From: an uncultured Bacteroidales bacterium
GTDB taxonomy: Bacteria; Bacteroidota; Bacteroidia; Bacteroidales; Bacteroidaceae
Assembly (NCBI GenBank): GCA_902782245.1
Contig: CACZMI010000003.1
Location: 22,391 to 86,390, forward strand
DNA: 64,000 nucleotides
Direction of reading: 5' to 3'
Within the stretch, counting starts at the first letter, position 1. The number at the start of each line of letters is the position of its first letter. The notes beneath the pieces were generated by a model. The model saw only the letters and a list, made by a program, of their open reading frames with translations. It was not told the DNA's origin and ran no database searches. This document shows, one piece after another, positions 53,932-62,819 of the stretch. The position numbers and the translations under genes were made by a program.

Positions 53932-55428
53932 TTATCTGACCAGAGGATTTCCAAGTTCCGATGCCTCTACGTCATTCTCGTCCAGCTTGAATATCATGAA
54001 CTGCTGGTTCTCGCGAGTGAACGGCTTCCAGTCACCGCCGTCAGGACCGTTGGGGTCGCCGTACTTGGCAAAGTTGGACCATGCGGTGAGCATTTTCTCA
54101 GACAGGTCCCAGTCACCCTGGGTCCAGGGACGCCAGCAGTGTTTCAGTGACTTGAACACAAACCACAGGTCCGATGAGTGGAACGCACCACGCAGACGCT
54201 GTGTCACCTCAGGATGCTTGCCGTCATCGGGCAGCGGACGGGCAAACTGATATGCGTATGCCTTGCCGCCCATCTCATAGCGGTTGACGCAGAAGTCTGC
54301 AATCTGGGTGCCCATGTTACCGGCATCGTTCAGTGTGTAACCTATCAGGTACGGAACCTGAGCCAGCGATCCGTCCAGACAAGCATCGTCAAATGATTCG
54401 GTCAGTACATATCCGTCTATATAAGGTGATATGGGTGATGCGGTGAGTACGCTGCGCTTGCCTGTAACGTTGGTATAGAGTCCGCCCAGTGCGAATATGG
54501 TCTCGGTGCTGGCACCGCGCAGCTGACGCAGTGTGGTAAGGTTGGCCCAGTCGCATACCTCCTTGGTCGATGCCTCGGCCTCGGCCAGTGTGGTCATACC
54601 CTGCTGGGGCATACCCATGCCCATACCCATTGCGCGGCCTGTAGGAGGAGTAGTTGCCTGCGGGCGCGGTTTTACGAGTCCGCTTCCGCTCATTATGACG
54701 GCCTTGTTGAACAGGCCCTTGGTCAGAGGTGATGCGCTCAGGAACTTGACGCTGCGTGATCCGGCGCTCTGTCCGAATATCATCACGTTATCGGGGTCAC
54801 CGCCAAACTGGGCGATATTCTTCTTAACCCACTTCATAGCCTCAATCTGGTCAAGAGTACCCCAGTTGCCGGTTGCATGCTCGGGATCCTCGGCCGAAAG
54901 CTCGGGATGTGCAAAGAATCCGAACGGACCTACACGGTAGTTGAACGATACCAGCACAACATCCTTGTTAGCCCACTCCTGGCCGTCAAACTCAGGCTCC
55001 GATCCCCAGCCCTCGCGCATGCCGCCGCCGAATATCCAGATGGCAACGGGCAGCTTGGCATCGGTCTGACCCGGTTTCTTGGTCCAAACGTTCAGGTAGA
55101 GGCAGTCCTCGCTGTAGGGAGCCTCATCACCGTAACCCCACTCGGTTGTGTAGCCGCCGGGATAATGGGCTGCCTGGAATGGCGGATGACCGAATTTGTC
55201 ACAGAGTTTTACACCTTCCCATGGAATGACAGGCTGCGGAGCCTTCCAGCGGTTCTGACCTGTAGGAGGTGCTGCAAAAGGAATGCCGCGATAAACGGTT
55301 ACTCCCTTGATATCGGCGGGAACGCCCTGTATCTGTCCACCCTCAATGGTCAGGATAGGGCCGCCGTCCTGAGTGCCGCATGCCACAAGAGCCAGCATGC
55401 CAGCCAAAGCAAAAAACAGTTTCTTCAT
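53932..55428 (-). CDS. Carboxylesterase type B (para-nitrobenzyl esterase family), exported
   Basis: 498 residues. The signal MKKLFFALAGMLALVAC carries a lipobox. Alpha/beta-hydrolase features: YRGIPFAAPP near residues 44-53, EDCLYLNVW near 105-113, FNYRVGPFGF near 159-168, nucleophile elbow FGQSAGSRS near 216-224, and AFHSSDLWFVF with the catalytic His late in the protein. A Met/Gly-rich insertion (GMGMGMPQQGM) follows the elbow region. The ATG at 55428 is preferred because it gives a clean signal peptide. Substrate unknown; plant or bile esters are possible. Confidence 0.9.
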   Translation of the reverse strand: MKKLFFALAGMLALVACGTQDGGPILTIEGGQIQGVPADIKGVTVYRGIPFAAPPTGQNRWKAPQPVIPWEGVKLCDKFGHPPFQAAHYPGGYTTEWGYGDEAPYSEDCLYLNVWTKKPGQTDAKLPVAIWIFGGGMREGWGSEPEFDGQEWANKDVVLVSFNYRVGPFGFFAHPELSAEDPEHATGNWGTLDQIEAMKWVKKNIAQFGGDPDNVMIFGQSAGSRSVKFLSASPLTKGLFNKAVIMSGSGLVKPRPQATTPPTGRAMGMGMGMPQQGMTTLAEAEASTKEVCDWANLTTLRQLRGASTETIFALGGLYTNVTGKRSVLTASPISPYIDGYVLTESFDDACLDGSLAQVPYLIGYTLNDAGNMGTQIADFCVNRYEMGGKAYAYQFARPLPDDGKHPEVTQRLRGAFHSSDLWFVFKSLKHCWRPWTQGDWDLSEKMLTAWSNFAKYGDPNGPDGGDWKPFTRENQQFMIFKLDENDVEASELGNPLVR

Positions 55429-55486
55429 AAAGCACTTTGGTTTGATGCCGTGAAAGTAATAAAAACTTTCTAATTTTGAACTGAAT

Positions 55487-56689
55487 ATGGCAAACAACCT
55501 CACTGAGCAGTTTATACGTGAACATCTTACGGCCGATGTCCGCACCCTTGCGCTATCCGCCCGCCCCGACGGAGTGGACATGCAGTATGCCCTCACTCAG
55601 ATATCAGGATGGCAGGCAGCACGCTTGAAAGTACCGCTTTGGGCTGCCACTGAGGGTATTGTCTATCCCAAGCATCTATCGCTTGAGCAGTGCACATCAC
55701 AGTACATCGCTCAGTATAAGGCATCATTCATAGAGAGCCTTCTTGGCTCCGGATTCAAGATGGCCGATATCACCGGTGGAATGGGTGTAGATTGTTTCTT
55801 TATTTCCCGTTCTGCATCACAGGTTTACTACAATGAAATGTCGGCCGAACTCTGCGACTGCGCCCGTGCAAACTTCAAGGCTCTGGGACGACCGGAGATT
55901 GAGATAAGTTGCAGTACAGCAGAGGATTATATTGCAAGCCTGACCCCTGACAGCCTTGACCTTATCTACCTGGATCCCGCCCGCCGCGGTGATGCCGGCC
56001 GCAAACTGGTATCCATCAGCGACTGCCAACCTGATACCGTAGCCCTGCAGAATGACCTGCTCCGCATTGCACCCAACGTAATGGTCAAGTTGTCCCCCAT
56101 GCTTGACATTAGCCGTGCGCTTACGGAACTCAAACATGTAAGTCACGTTTTCATCATAGGATTGGAGGGAGAATGCAAAGAGATTACCCTGCTCATGCTG
56201 CGCGGTTTTAAAGCCGAGCCCACCATCACCGCAGTGGACATAAAATCCGACGGAACTCCCGAAAGTGCGGTTTCATCGGCCAAAAGCACCGATAGCGCCC
56301 TGCCTCTGCCCATTGCAAAACCGGAGCAGTTGCAGCTCGGCACATTCATCTCGGAGCCATCGGCCCCCTACATGAAAAGCGCCCTCTTCCGCACCATCGC
56401 TGCCAGCACAGGCACCGCCCTGCTCCATCCGGACACCCACCTCTTCTGGAGCAAAGAAAAACCGGAGAAATTCCCCGGCCGCACATTCCAACTAGTAGGA
56501 ATTATCCCCTTTGACAAAAGGTCCCTGTCTGCATTGGTCAAAACCCAAGCCAATCTCTCAGTAAGGAACTTCCCAGAATCAGCCCCTGCACTCCAGCGCC
56601 GTCTCAAACTCCGTGACGGAGGCCCCCGCTACCTCATAGCCACCACCCTCAGCGACTCCCGCCGCGTCCTCCTGGATCTCACAAAATGA
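55487..56689 (+). CDS. SAM-dependent methyltransferase with THUMP-like domain
   Basis: 400 residues. SAM motif I is DITGGMGVDCFFISRSA near residues 92-108, YLDPARRGDAGRKL near 162-175 is the catalytic-loop equivalent, and NVMVKLSPMLDISRAL near 200-215 is typical. The C-terminal half corresponds to the THUMP-like domain of this Bacteroidetes family (FWSKEKPEKFPGRTFQL). RNA is the likely substrate. It diverges from the esterase. The TGA stop is the first triplet of palindrome R6. Confidence 0.85.
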   Translation: MANNLTEQFIREHLTADVRTLALSARPDGVDMQYALTQISGWQAARLKVPLWAATEGIVYPKHLSLEQCTSQYIAQYKASFIESLLGSGFKMADITGGMGVDCFFISRSASQVYYNEMSAELCDCARANFKALGRPEIEISCSTAEDYIASLTPDSLDLIYLDPARRGDAGRKLVSISDCQPDTVALQNDLLRIAPNVMVKLSPMLDISRALTELKHVSHVFIIGLEGECKEITLLMLRGFKAEPTITAVDIKSDGTPESAVSSAKSTDSALPLPIAKPEQLQLGTFISEPSAPYMKSALFRTIAASTGTALLHPDTHLFWSKEKPEKFPGRTFQLVGIIPFDKRSLSALVKTQANLSVRNFPESAPALQRRLKLRDGGPRYLIATTLSDSRRVLLDLTK

Positions 56690-56719
56690 TACAATTGGGG
56701 TCTGACCCCTTTTGTATCA
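56687..56719. repeat. 33-bp palindrome family, copy R6
   Basis: TGATACAATTGGGGTC, central T, GACCCCTTTTGTATCA. Its left triplet TGA is the stop of the methyltransferase and its right triplet TCA is the stop (TGA) of the convergent GH95 gene, so the palindrome is the entire intergenic space. Confidence 0.88.
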
Positions 56720-59041
56720 TTTTACTTTAAGTTTCCTGACTTTGCCGTTCTTCCAGACTAGGTCAACGGCCTGGCCGGTGCGGGTGCGGATGCCGCGGAT
56801 GTAGCCGTCGGGCCAGGCTGAAGGCAGTGCAGGCAATGGGTCAACCAGATGGTCCTCAGAGCGCAACAGCATCTCCATCACTCCGGCACAGCCTCCAAAA
56901 TTGCCGTCTATCTGGAACGGCGAATGGGCATCCAGCAGATTGGGGTAAGTGCCGCCTCCACGGCGGGCATCGGGACCGCGGTAATTGTCGGGGCTGATAT
57001 AGCGTAACAGGCGCCTATACATACGGTATGCGTTGTCGGCGTCCCTGAGTCGGGCATAGAGGTTTATGCGCCAGCCGCAGCTCCAGCCGGTAGTCTCAAA
57101 CCCCTTTATTTCAAGAGACTTGAGTGCGGCATCGGCATATTCTCCTCCACTTATCTGATGACCCGGATATACTCCGAACAAATGTGACTGGTGGCGGTGT
57201 TGCGGATCCTCATCGGCCCAGTCATAGTACCACTCCATAAGATGGCCGTCGGACCCTATATGATACCCGCGCAATCGGCTTAAACATGAGCGGACCTTGC
57301 GGTTGAAGGCACTATCAGAGAGTACTTGTGAGGCATCGGCAGCATCCATGAGGCATTCCCGTATCATCGCGATATCAGCAGTTCCGCCATAAAGTGTCGC
57401 GCCATGAAATCCCTTGTCGGTAATGTATTTGTTCTCGGGCGATGTAGAGGGCGATGTTATCAGCTCTCCGTCTTTCTCAACCAGCCAGGCCATACAGAAT
57501 TCAGCAGCACCTTTCAATGCAGAATAATCCTTCTTAAGGCGCTCCAGATCACGGGTAAACAGATAATGTTCCCAGATATGCGTAGCCAGCCACGGACTGG
57601 ACATATACCAGTTTGCCCAGTTGGGATCACCTGACCCCAAGCCCACCGGATTGGCTGTCGCCCAGATATCGCTGTTGTGGCCCGATGCCCAGCCCTTATC
57701 CACACCGAGGTAATTACGGGCCGTTTCAATGCCCGATATGGACATATTGTTCACATAGTCCAGCATCACCTCATGCATCTCGGGCAGTGCTGCAGGCTCG
57801 GCCGGCCAGTAGTTTTCCTGCAGGTTGATGTTTATGGTGTAGTTTCCGCTCCAGGGCGGTTCCATGCTCTCGTTCCAGAGTCCCTGCAGGTTGGCGGGAA
57901 CGCCGGGTGTTCGAGACGATGATATGAGCAGATACCTGCCATACTGGAAATAAAGAGCCTCCAGCTCCGGATTGGCCTGATTCTCATCCGAGTAGAGCTT
58001 GAGTTGCTCATCGGTAGGCAATGCCTTTATTCCGGGATCGGTCTTGCCAAGGTTTATTGTCAGACGGTCAAAGAAACTTTTGTAGTCAGCAGCATGATTT
58101 TTCCGGATTTTATCGAAGTTTTTGCCGCATACACGCGCCGCGTTGGCATCGGCCAGTTCCCGGTAAGGCAGCCCTTCTTTCACCGGATCATGGTCAAAAC
58201 CGTTGAACGATGTGGAGTTTACTATCTTGATGACCGCCTCCTTTACACCTTTAAGGGACAGTGACTTACCATCGGTCTCAGTCCGGCCGTCACACTCCGC
58301 AAGCAGTATGGTGCGGTAATGGATTCCCCTGTCTGGAGAATACATGAAGCGCTCATGCCTGGTCCGGAAATAGTTGGGATAAGAATGGTATGCCACATAG
58401 CCGTCAACCGTAATGCGGCCATCGTCATAAACCGCCTCATGCGGATGCGGATAATCCAGAACCAGCTCTGCATCAACAGGTTGGGCGCTCTTGATCCTCA
58501 CCACGATCACAGAATCCGGAGCCGATGCAAAATACTCCGTGCTGAAACTCTTTCCGTCACGAAGATAAGAGACTCTGGCTACTGCCTCCGATATGTCCAG
58601 TTCCCTGTTGTATTCCGATATCTCAGCCTCAGGATAGCGGATAGTGAGCGTACCCAGCGGCTGGTAATTCTCACTGTAATGCCCCTGGACCTTGCGCTGC
58701 AGACGCTCTGCCTTGCGGTAATCCTCGGCATCAAGCGCCATACGGATGGAGTCAATGTATCGGGCAGCCTCACCCCATCGGGTAAGACCGGGATACAACT
58801 CCATATCCACATGGTCCGCCCTGCTTTCCGGCTCCCCGGTCCACAGGGTTATATCGTTCAATGACAGCTTATCAGCGGCTGTACCGCCGTAAACCATCGC
58901 GCCCAGCCGTCCGTTCCCTATAGGCAGCGCCTCCTCAAAGTAAGCGGCAGGCCTGTCATAATGCAGTTTCATCTCTCCTTGCCGCGGTGTAGAGCAGGCA
59001 GTAAGCACAAAAGCCATCGCCAATATCGGAATGCATCTCAT
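56717..59041 (-). CDS. Glycoside hydrolase family 95 (alpha-L-fucosidase / alpha-L-galactosidase)
   Basis: 774 residues from the ATG at 59041 (59047 is the alternative). The signal MRCIPILAMAFVLTAC is a lipobox type. N-terminal domain block PAAYFEEALPIGNGRLGAMV near residues 31-50 and LNDITLWTGEP near 61-71; the catalytic (alpha/alpha)6 barrel has NINLQENYWPAEP near 404-416, keeping the paired Asn residues that assist catalysis. GH95 inverting enzymes remove alpha-1,2-fucose, as on mucin or milk glycans. No SusC/SusD pair is in the window. Confidence 0.92.
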   Translation of the reverse strand: MRCIPILAMAFVLTACSTPRQGEMKLHYDRPAAYFEEALPIGNGRLGAMVYGGTAADKLSLNDITLWTGEPESRADHVDMELYPGLTRWGEAARYIDSIRMALDAEDYRKAERLQRKVQGHYSENYQPLGTLTIRYPEAEISEYNRELDISEAVARVSYLRDGKSFSTEYFASAPDSVIVVRIKSAQPVDAELVLDYPHPHEAVYDDGRITVDGYVAYHSYPNYFRTRHERFMYSPDRGIHYRTILLAECDGRTETDGKSLSLKGVKEAVIKIVNSTSFNGFDHDPVKEGLPYRELADANAARVCGKNFDKIRKNHAADYKSFFDRLTINLGKTDPGIKALPTDEQLKLYSDENQANPELEALYFQYGRYLLISSSRTPGVPANLQGLWNESMEPPWSGNYTININLQENYWPAEPAALPEMHEVMLDYVNNMSISGIETARNYLGVDKGWASGHNSDIWATANPVGLGSGDPNWANWYMSSPWLATHIWEHYLFTRDLERLKKDYSALKGAAEFCMAWLVEKDGELITSPSTSPENKYITDKGFHGATLYGGTADIAMIRECLMDAADASQVLSDSAFNRKVRSCLSRLRGYHIGSDGHLMEWYYDWADEDPQHRHQSHLFGVYPGHQISGGEYADAALKSLEIKGFETTGWSCGWRINLYARLRDADNAYRMYRRLLRYISPDNYRGPDARRGGGTYPNLLDAHSPFQIDGNFGGCAGVMEMLLRSEDHLVDPLPALPSAWPDGYIRGIRTRTGQAVDLVWKNGKVRKLKVK

Positions 59042-59083
59042 AAGCATATAATTTACCGCAAACTTAGGGAAACTTTCCAAATC

Positions 59084-59224
59084 CGCCAAAGTGTCCCACG
59101 CTAATCGGCCTTGTGAGCCTCCTGGCGCCCCTCACTGTGGGACACACCCCCATACAGAGGGGATGTAACACAACGATGCGCCCCACAAGCGCTGTGAGCG
59201 AGGTCGTTGTGGGACACTTTGGCA
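59084..59224. repeat. 142-bp inverted-repeat element, copy E3
   Basis: Bounded by CGCCAAAGTGTCCCAC and GTGGGACACTTTGGCA, internal arms GTGGGACACACCCCC/GGGGATGTAACAC more degenerate than in E1. It sits between the divergent GH95 and EamA genes; the right end is 10 bp before the -7 box TATCTTTG (59235-59242). Confidence 0.85.
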
Positions 59225-59234
59225 AAAACCATCG

Positions 59235-59242
59235 TATCTTTG
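59235..59242 (+). promoter_or_regulatory. -7 promoter box of the EamA transporter gene
   Basis: TATCTTTG matches the phylum -7 box and lies 8 nt before the ATG, implying a leaderless or near-leaderless mRNA. The upstream partner sequence would lie within repeat E3; no perfect -33 is seen at 19-20 nt. Confidence 0.55.
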
Positions 59243-59250
59243 CACCCGCA

Positions 59251-60141
59251 ATGAAAAAACAGAGCAACATCGCAATAGGAATGGCTGCCGGAATAGCGGC
59301 CGGAGTGTCATACGGAATGAACCCGCTGTTTGCCAAGCCCTTGCTGGCCGATGGTGTCTCCATACCCACAATGCTTTTTTTCCGATACGCGATATCGGTA
59401 ATCATAATGGCGGTGTGGATGAAACTTAAAGGCGAGTCCTTCCGCGTCAAGGCCAATGAGCTAAGGCTGCTGGTGGTGCTGGGCCTGCTGTTCTCCCTGA
59501 GCAGTCTTTTCCTGTTTGAATCATACAGATACATACCGTCCGGGCTGGCCACTACACTTGTCTATCTCTACCCCATCTTTGTGGCGCTGATAATGGTAGT
59601 GCTCAAGTCTTACCCCAACTGGCAAACTTGGATTGCCATTGCCGTAACATTTGTAGGCGTGATTCTGCTTAGCCTGCCGTCCGGCAAACTGTCACTCCAT
59701 GCAGGTGGAATGATTCTGGCTGCCCTGTCGGCCTTGAGTTACGCTTTCTATCTGGTAATAGTGAACCGATCCACACGCATCCGCCACATATCCAATCACA
59801 CGCTAACATTCTATGCATTAGCTGTTGGAACCGTATTGTTCCTGTGCTATCAGTACACCAGCCATGTACCATTTATGAATGGAGTAAGCACTTGGAAATC
59901 AGCACTCAACCTGACCGGCCTGGCCATATTCCCCACCATGATTTCCCTGCTCACCCTGGCCATAGCCACCCGTATCATCGGCCCCACCCGCACTGCCATC
60001 CTGGGAGTGTTTGAGCCCATAACAGCCATCCTCATCGGCACACTGCTCTTCCTGGAGCCCATCACCCCACGCATGGTCATCGGCATAACCCTCTGCCTTG
60101 CCGCCGTCCTCTTCATGTCCCTCCACCGCCCATCAAAATAG
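59251..60141 (+). CDS. EamA-family (DMT superfamily) inner-membrane transporter
   Basis: 296 residues forming about ten transmembrane helices arranged as two EamA repeats, the first beginning AIGMAAGIAAGVSYGMNPLF near residues 8-27 and the second LHAGGMILAALSALSYAFYL near 150-169. GPTRTAILGVFEPITAILIG near 245-264 is the characteristic second-repeat end. Substrate unknown (amino-acid or metabolite export is usual). The stop codon is TAG, the left-end triplet of palindrome R7. Confidence 0.9.
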   Translation: MKKQSNIAIGMAAGIAAGVSYGMNPLFAKPLLADGVSIPTMLFFRYAISVIIMAVWMKLKGESFRVKANELRLLVVLGLLFSLSSLFLFESYRYIPSGLATTLVYLYPIFVALIMVVLKSYPNWQTWIAIAVTFVGVILLSLPSGKLSLHAGGMILAALSALSYAFYLVIVNRSTRIRHISNHTLTFYALAVGTVLFLCYQYTSHVPFMNGVSTWKSALNLTGLAIFPTMISLLTLAIATRIIGPTRTAILGVFEPITAILIGTLLFLEPITPRMVIGITLCLAAVLFMSLHRPSK

Positions 60142-60171
60142 TACAAAAGGGGTCTGTCCCCTTTTGTATCA
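60139..60171. repeat. 33-bp palindrome family, copy R7
   Basis: TAGTACAAAAGGGG, core TCTGT, CCCCTTTTGTATCA. TAG is the stop of the EamA gene and the right-end TCA is the stop (TGA) of the convergent permease gene; as with R6, the element forms the whole intergenic space. Confidence 0.88.
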
Positions 60172-62625
60172 TTCGCTCTTGACTACATCGGCCGGATTGG
60201 TCCGTGAGGTGACTATGACGCGGTGACCCACAGTCAGCAGGATAAGCACAGCCATACCAATCAGGGCCGATGCATATATCCACCAACTCACTGGAGCCGT
60301 CTTGGCAAACTGCTGCAGCCAGGGTCTCAATGCGATAGTGCCTGTTGAGAATGCCAGGGCCGATGCCACCGCAAGCGCCACGCCATACTCCTTGAGCAGG
60401 ATATAAGAGATCTCTGCGATCTTGGCACCATGCACCTTACGTATGGCTATCTCACGGCGGCGCTCCTGACAGGACAGCGTAACCACCATATAAACGCCGG
60501 ACACAGCTATCAGCATACAGGCAACAGCCAGAATCAGCATTATCTTAAGCAGATTATCGGCCGGCTTAATGAATTCTGACAGCCAATCGTCCATATATGA
60601 GCATTTTACATTTAAAGGTGCATCCTTAAGAAGGCTGTCCAATGCCGTAGAGAACTCCTTTCGCATATCGGGATTGATTGATACGGTCATTCCATGGTTG
60701 CCATTGTATTCTCCCCTACGGTACAAGCCCATCCAGTGTTCCTGCATATTGTTCACCACAAGCGGAATGGGATCGGACAACGGACCATCCAGATACACAT
60801 CCCCTATTACCGCAACTACAGTTTGCGTGAAACCAGCTCGCCCAGCATGATAAACGGTCTTTCCAAGAGGATCTTCAAGCCCCAGCTTACGGCACACATT
60901 CTCTGATATTACTATCTCATCGGTTCCGATAACATCCGGCAGACTGCCTGCTATAACCTTGAATCCGTATGCATTATTGCCCACGTTGTCTATGGGCAAC
61001 TCTATAACGCTGACCTTGAGAGTATCATCAGGGCTTAACTTTATATCATATCCTTGAGTATACTTGGTAAGGGACAATAAACTATAGTTCAGGAATCTGC
61101 ACTCATTAACCATGGGCAAAGCATTCAACTCTGTCTTGAGCCGGTTGAGGAACTGTTCACGTGTCTGTGCTATCTCCTGCTTTATACGGACCTCCTCATC
61201 CCATTCCGGTGGCTCCATGTAGTTTACTTTGGTCCAATAGATTTCATCATCACTTCCAACATCCAATACCGCCACGCCATTGGTCCCTACTCCCCAGAAT
61301 TCACTGCGTACAAAATTGAGCTGATGTATTATCACTGCAGTAAAAAGTATGCAGAACAGGCTGATGGTTAACTGCACCGTCAAACCGGTAATTCTGAAAC
61401 GCCTGCTGCGCGAAGTTCCTTTTGTCATAACTGCGCTCAGCGATCCTTTCAGCATATAGGTCATTGAAATGACACCTGCAATCATCGAAAGCGCAAATAT
61501 CACCGCCATGACAGCCACGCACCCCCATAATATCCGGACGGGCAGACCTCCTATCAGGGTATACTCCGAGAACGGATCCTTAACCCACAGTATGACAACT
61601 ATAGCAATGGAGAGTGCTATCAGGAACATCACCGCCAGTTCAACACACATCATCTGTAACAGTTTCCTGAAAGACGAGCCGCATGAAAGGCGCAGTCCCA
61701 TCTCCTTTCTTCTGCCAGTGATACGTGACACCGTCAGAGTGATACAGTTCACCACTGCACATAATATAAGGAGCAGGCTTATGAGCATAAAGATCCTGAT
61801 ATGTCTGATATCCATCGGACCCTTTATATTCTTGAGGTGTAACTTGCTCACATTGGTCAGATTCAGATCATATTTGTCGTGGAACTCAGCCGTGAACTTA
61901 TCTAAATCAACACCTTTGCGCACCTTGATAAATCCCATTGGACCGTCATTTGACATGCGATAGTCATTCACATATTCATCACTCCATTCTTTTGGCGTGA
62001 AGCCGATGTCATCCAAAGGGTTATTTATTCTGAATATTCTATTATTGGTGTTACGGGACACTTTAAGAAATGAATGGTTGATGTCGCTGAAAACGGCAAC
62101 CACTCTCATACCGGATTCATCGTCATCATCACCCACCATTGTTATATTGGTTAGGATTCTGTTATACTGACCTACTGTCAGCAACCTGCCTATGGGATCA
62201 GTATTGCCAAACAGCTCTTTTGCTACGCTTTCTGAAATTGCAACGCCATTCTCCTTTGTCTGTTCAAAATCACCTGCCACTGCTCTTATTCCGAACATCT
62301 TCACAAAATTATCATCCAGACTCATCCAATTGGCCAGGAACAGATTAGCCGTGCCCACCATCTCGACCTGTGGATCATTGGCGATTATGCTCAGTGCTAT
62401 TTTATTTACCGGAGTATAGACCTGATTCATAGTCAAAGTACCGGAAACGGCGAACATTCGTTTCCAGTCCTTATACTGCTTATCATATGTGCTGTCAAAC
62501 CAATACCAGTAAGCAGACAGGGAGAAGGCTACAAAGCCTACAGCAAGCCCCAGTATGCAGATTGTGTTCTGGAGTGCATATTTGCGTAAGTTACGCAGGG
62601 CAATCTTGATATAATGCAAAAACAT
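60169..62625 (-). CDS. ABC transporter permease, MacB/FtsX-like
   Basis: 818 residues. The N-terminus MFLHYIKIALRNLRKYALQN and a first helix (TICILGLAVGFVAFSLSAYW) lead into a periplasmic MacB-type domain. Two FtsX blocks follow, with membrane segments near residues 282-304, 330-352, 372-395, 424-444 and, after a second periplasmic domain, near 688-712, 740-760 and 775-798. The 8-helix, double-FtsX layout is typical of Bacteroidetes. No ATPase gene is adjacent. The substrate, perhaps a peptide, lipoprotein or drug, is unknown. Confidence 0.88.
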   Translation of the reverse strand: MFLHYIKIALRNLRKYALQNTICILGLAVGFVAFSLSAYWYWFDSTYDKQYKDWKRMFAVSGTLTMNQVYTPVNKIALSIIANDPQVEMVGTANLFLANWMSLDDNFVKMFGIRAVAGDFEQTKENGVAISESVAKELFGNTDPIGRLLTVGQYNRILTNITMVGDDDDESGMRVVAVFSDINHSFLKVSRNTNNRIFRINNPLDDIGFTPKEWSDEYVNDYRMSNDGPMGFIKVRKGVDLDKFTAEFHDKYDLNLTNVSKLHLKNIKGPMDIRHIRIFMLISLLLILCAVVNCITLTVSRITGRRKEMGLRLSCGSSFRKLLQMMCVELAVMFLIALSIAIVVILWVKDPFSEYTLIGGLPVRILWGCVAVMAVIFALSMIAGVISMTYMLKGSLSAVMTKGTSRSRRFRITGLTVQLTISLFCILFTAVIIHQLNFVRSEFWGVGTNGVAVLDVGSDDEIYWTKVNYMEPPEWDEEVRIKQEIAQTREQFLNRLKTELNALPMVNECRFLNYSLLSLTKYTQGYDIKLSPDDTLKVSVIELPIDNVGNNAYGFKVIAGSLPDVIGTDEIVISENVCRKLGLEDPLGKTVYHAGRAGFTQTVVAVIGDVYLDGPLSDPIPLVVNNMQEHWMGLYRRGEYNGNHGMTVSINPDMRKEFSTALDSLLKDAPLNVKCSYMDDWLSEFIKPADNLLKIMLILAVACMLIAVSGVYMVVTLSCQERRREIAIRKVHGAKIAEISYILLKEYGVALAVASALAFSTGTIALRPWLQQFAKTAPVSWWIYASALIGMAVLILLTVGHRVIVTSRTNPADVVKSE

Positions 62626-62735
62626 AATAAGGACTTTTGTTTTGCTCCAAAATTACTTCTCCGCTGGGCCATTCTCCAAGAAAAAAGAGCTCAATCAGCA
62701 AAAACGCAGCAAAATCGTCCAATTTTTTGACACTC

Positions 62736-62782
62736 CCGCCCCACAAGCGTTGTGAGCGGGGCCGATGTGGGACACTTTGGCA
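62736..62782. repeat. 142-bp element family, half copy E4
   Basis: Only the right half of the element: CCGCCCCACAAGC, then GGGGCCGATGTGGGACAC and TTTGGCA. It shows that a half element can occur alone, as expected if the full element is a pair of inverted units. The GH2 gene -7 box TAAGTTTG (62790-62797) is 7 bp downstream. Confidence 0.7.
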
Positions 62783-62819
62783 AAATTTTGTAAGTTTGCA
62801 AAAAAATTTTGCTCATCAA

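Noticed and set aside
1085-60171. The 33-bp palindromes as ends of complete insertion sequences
   Set aside because: No transposase gene lies between any neighbouring pair, and the copies are perfect or near-perfect single palindromes rather than paired ends.
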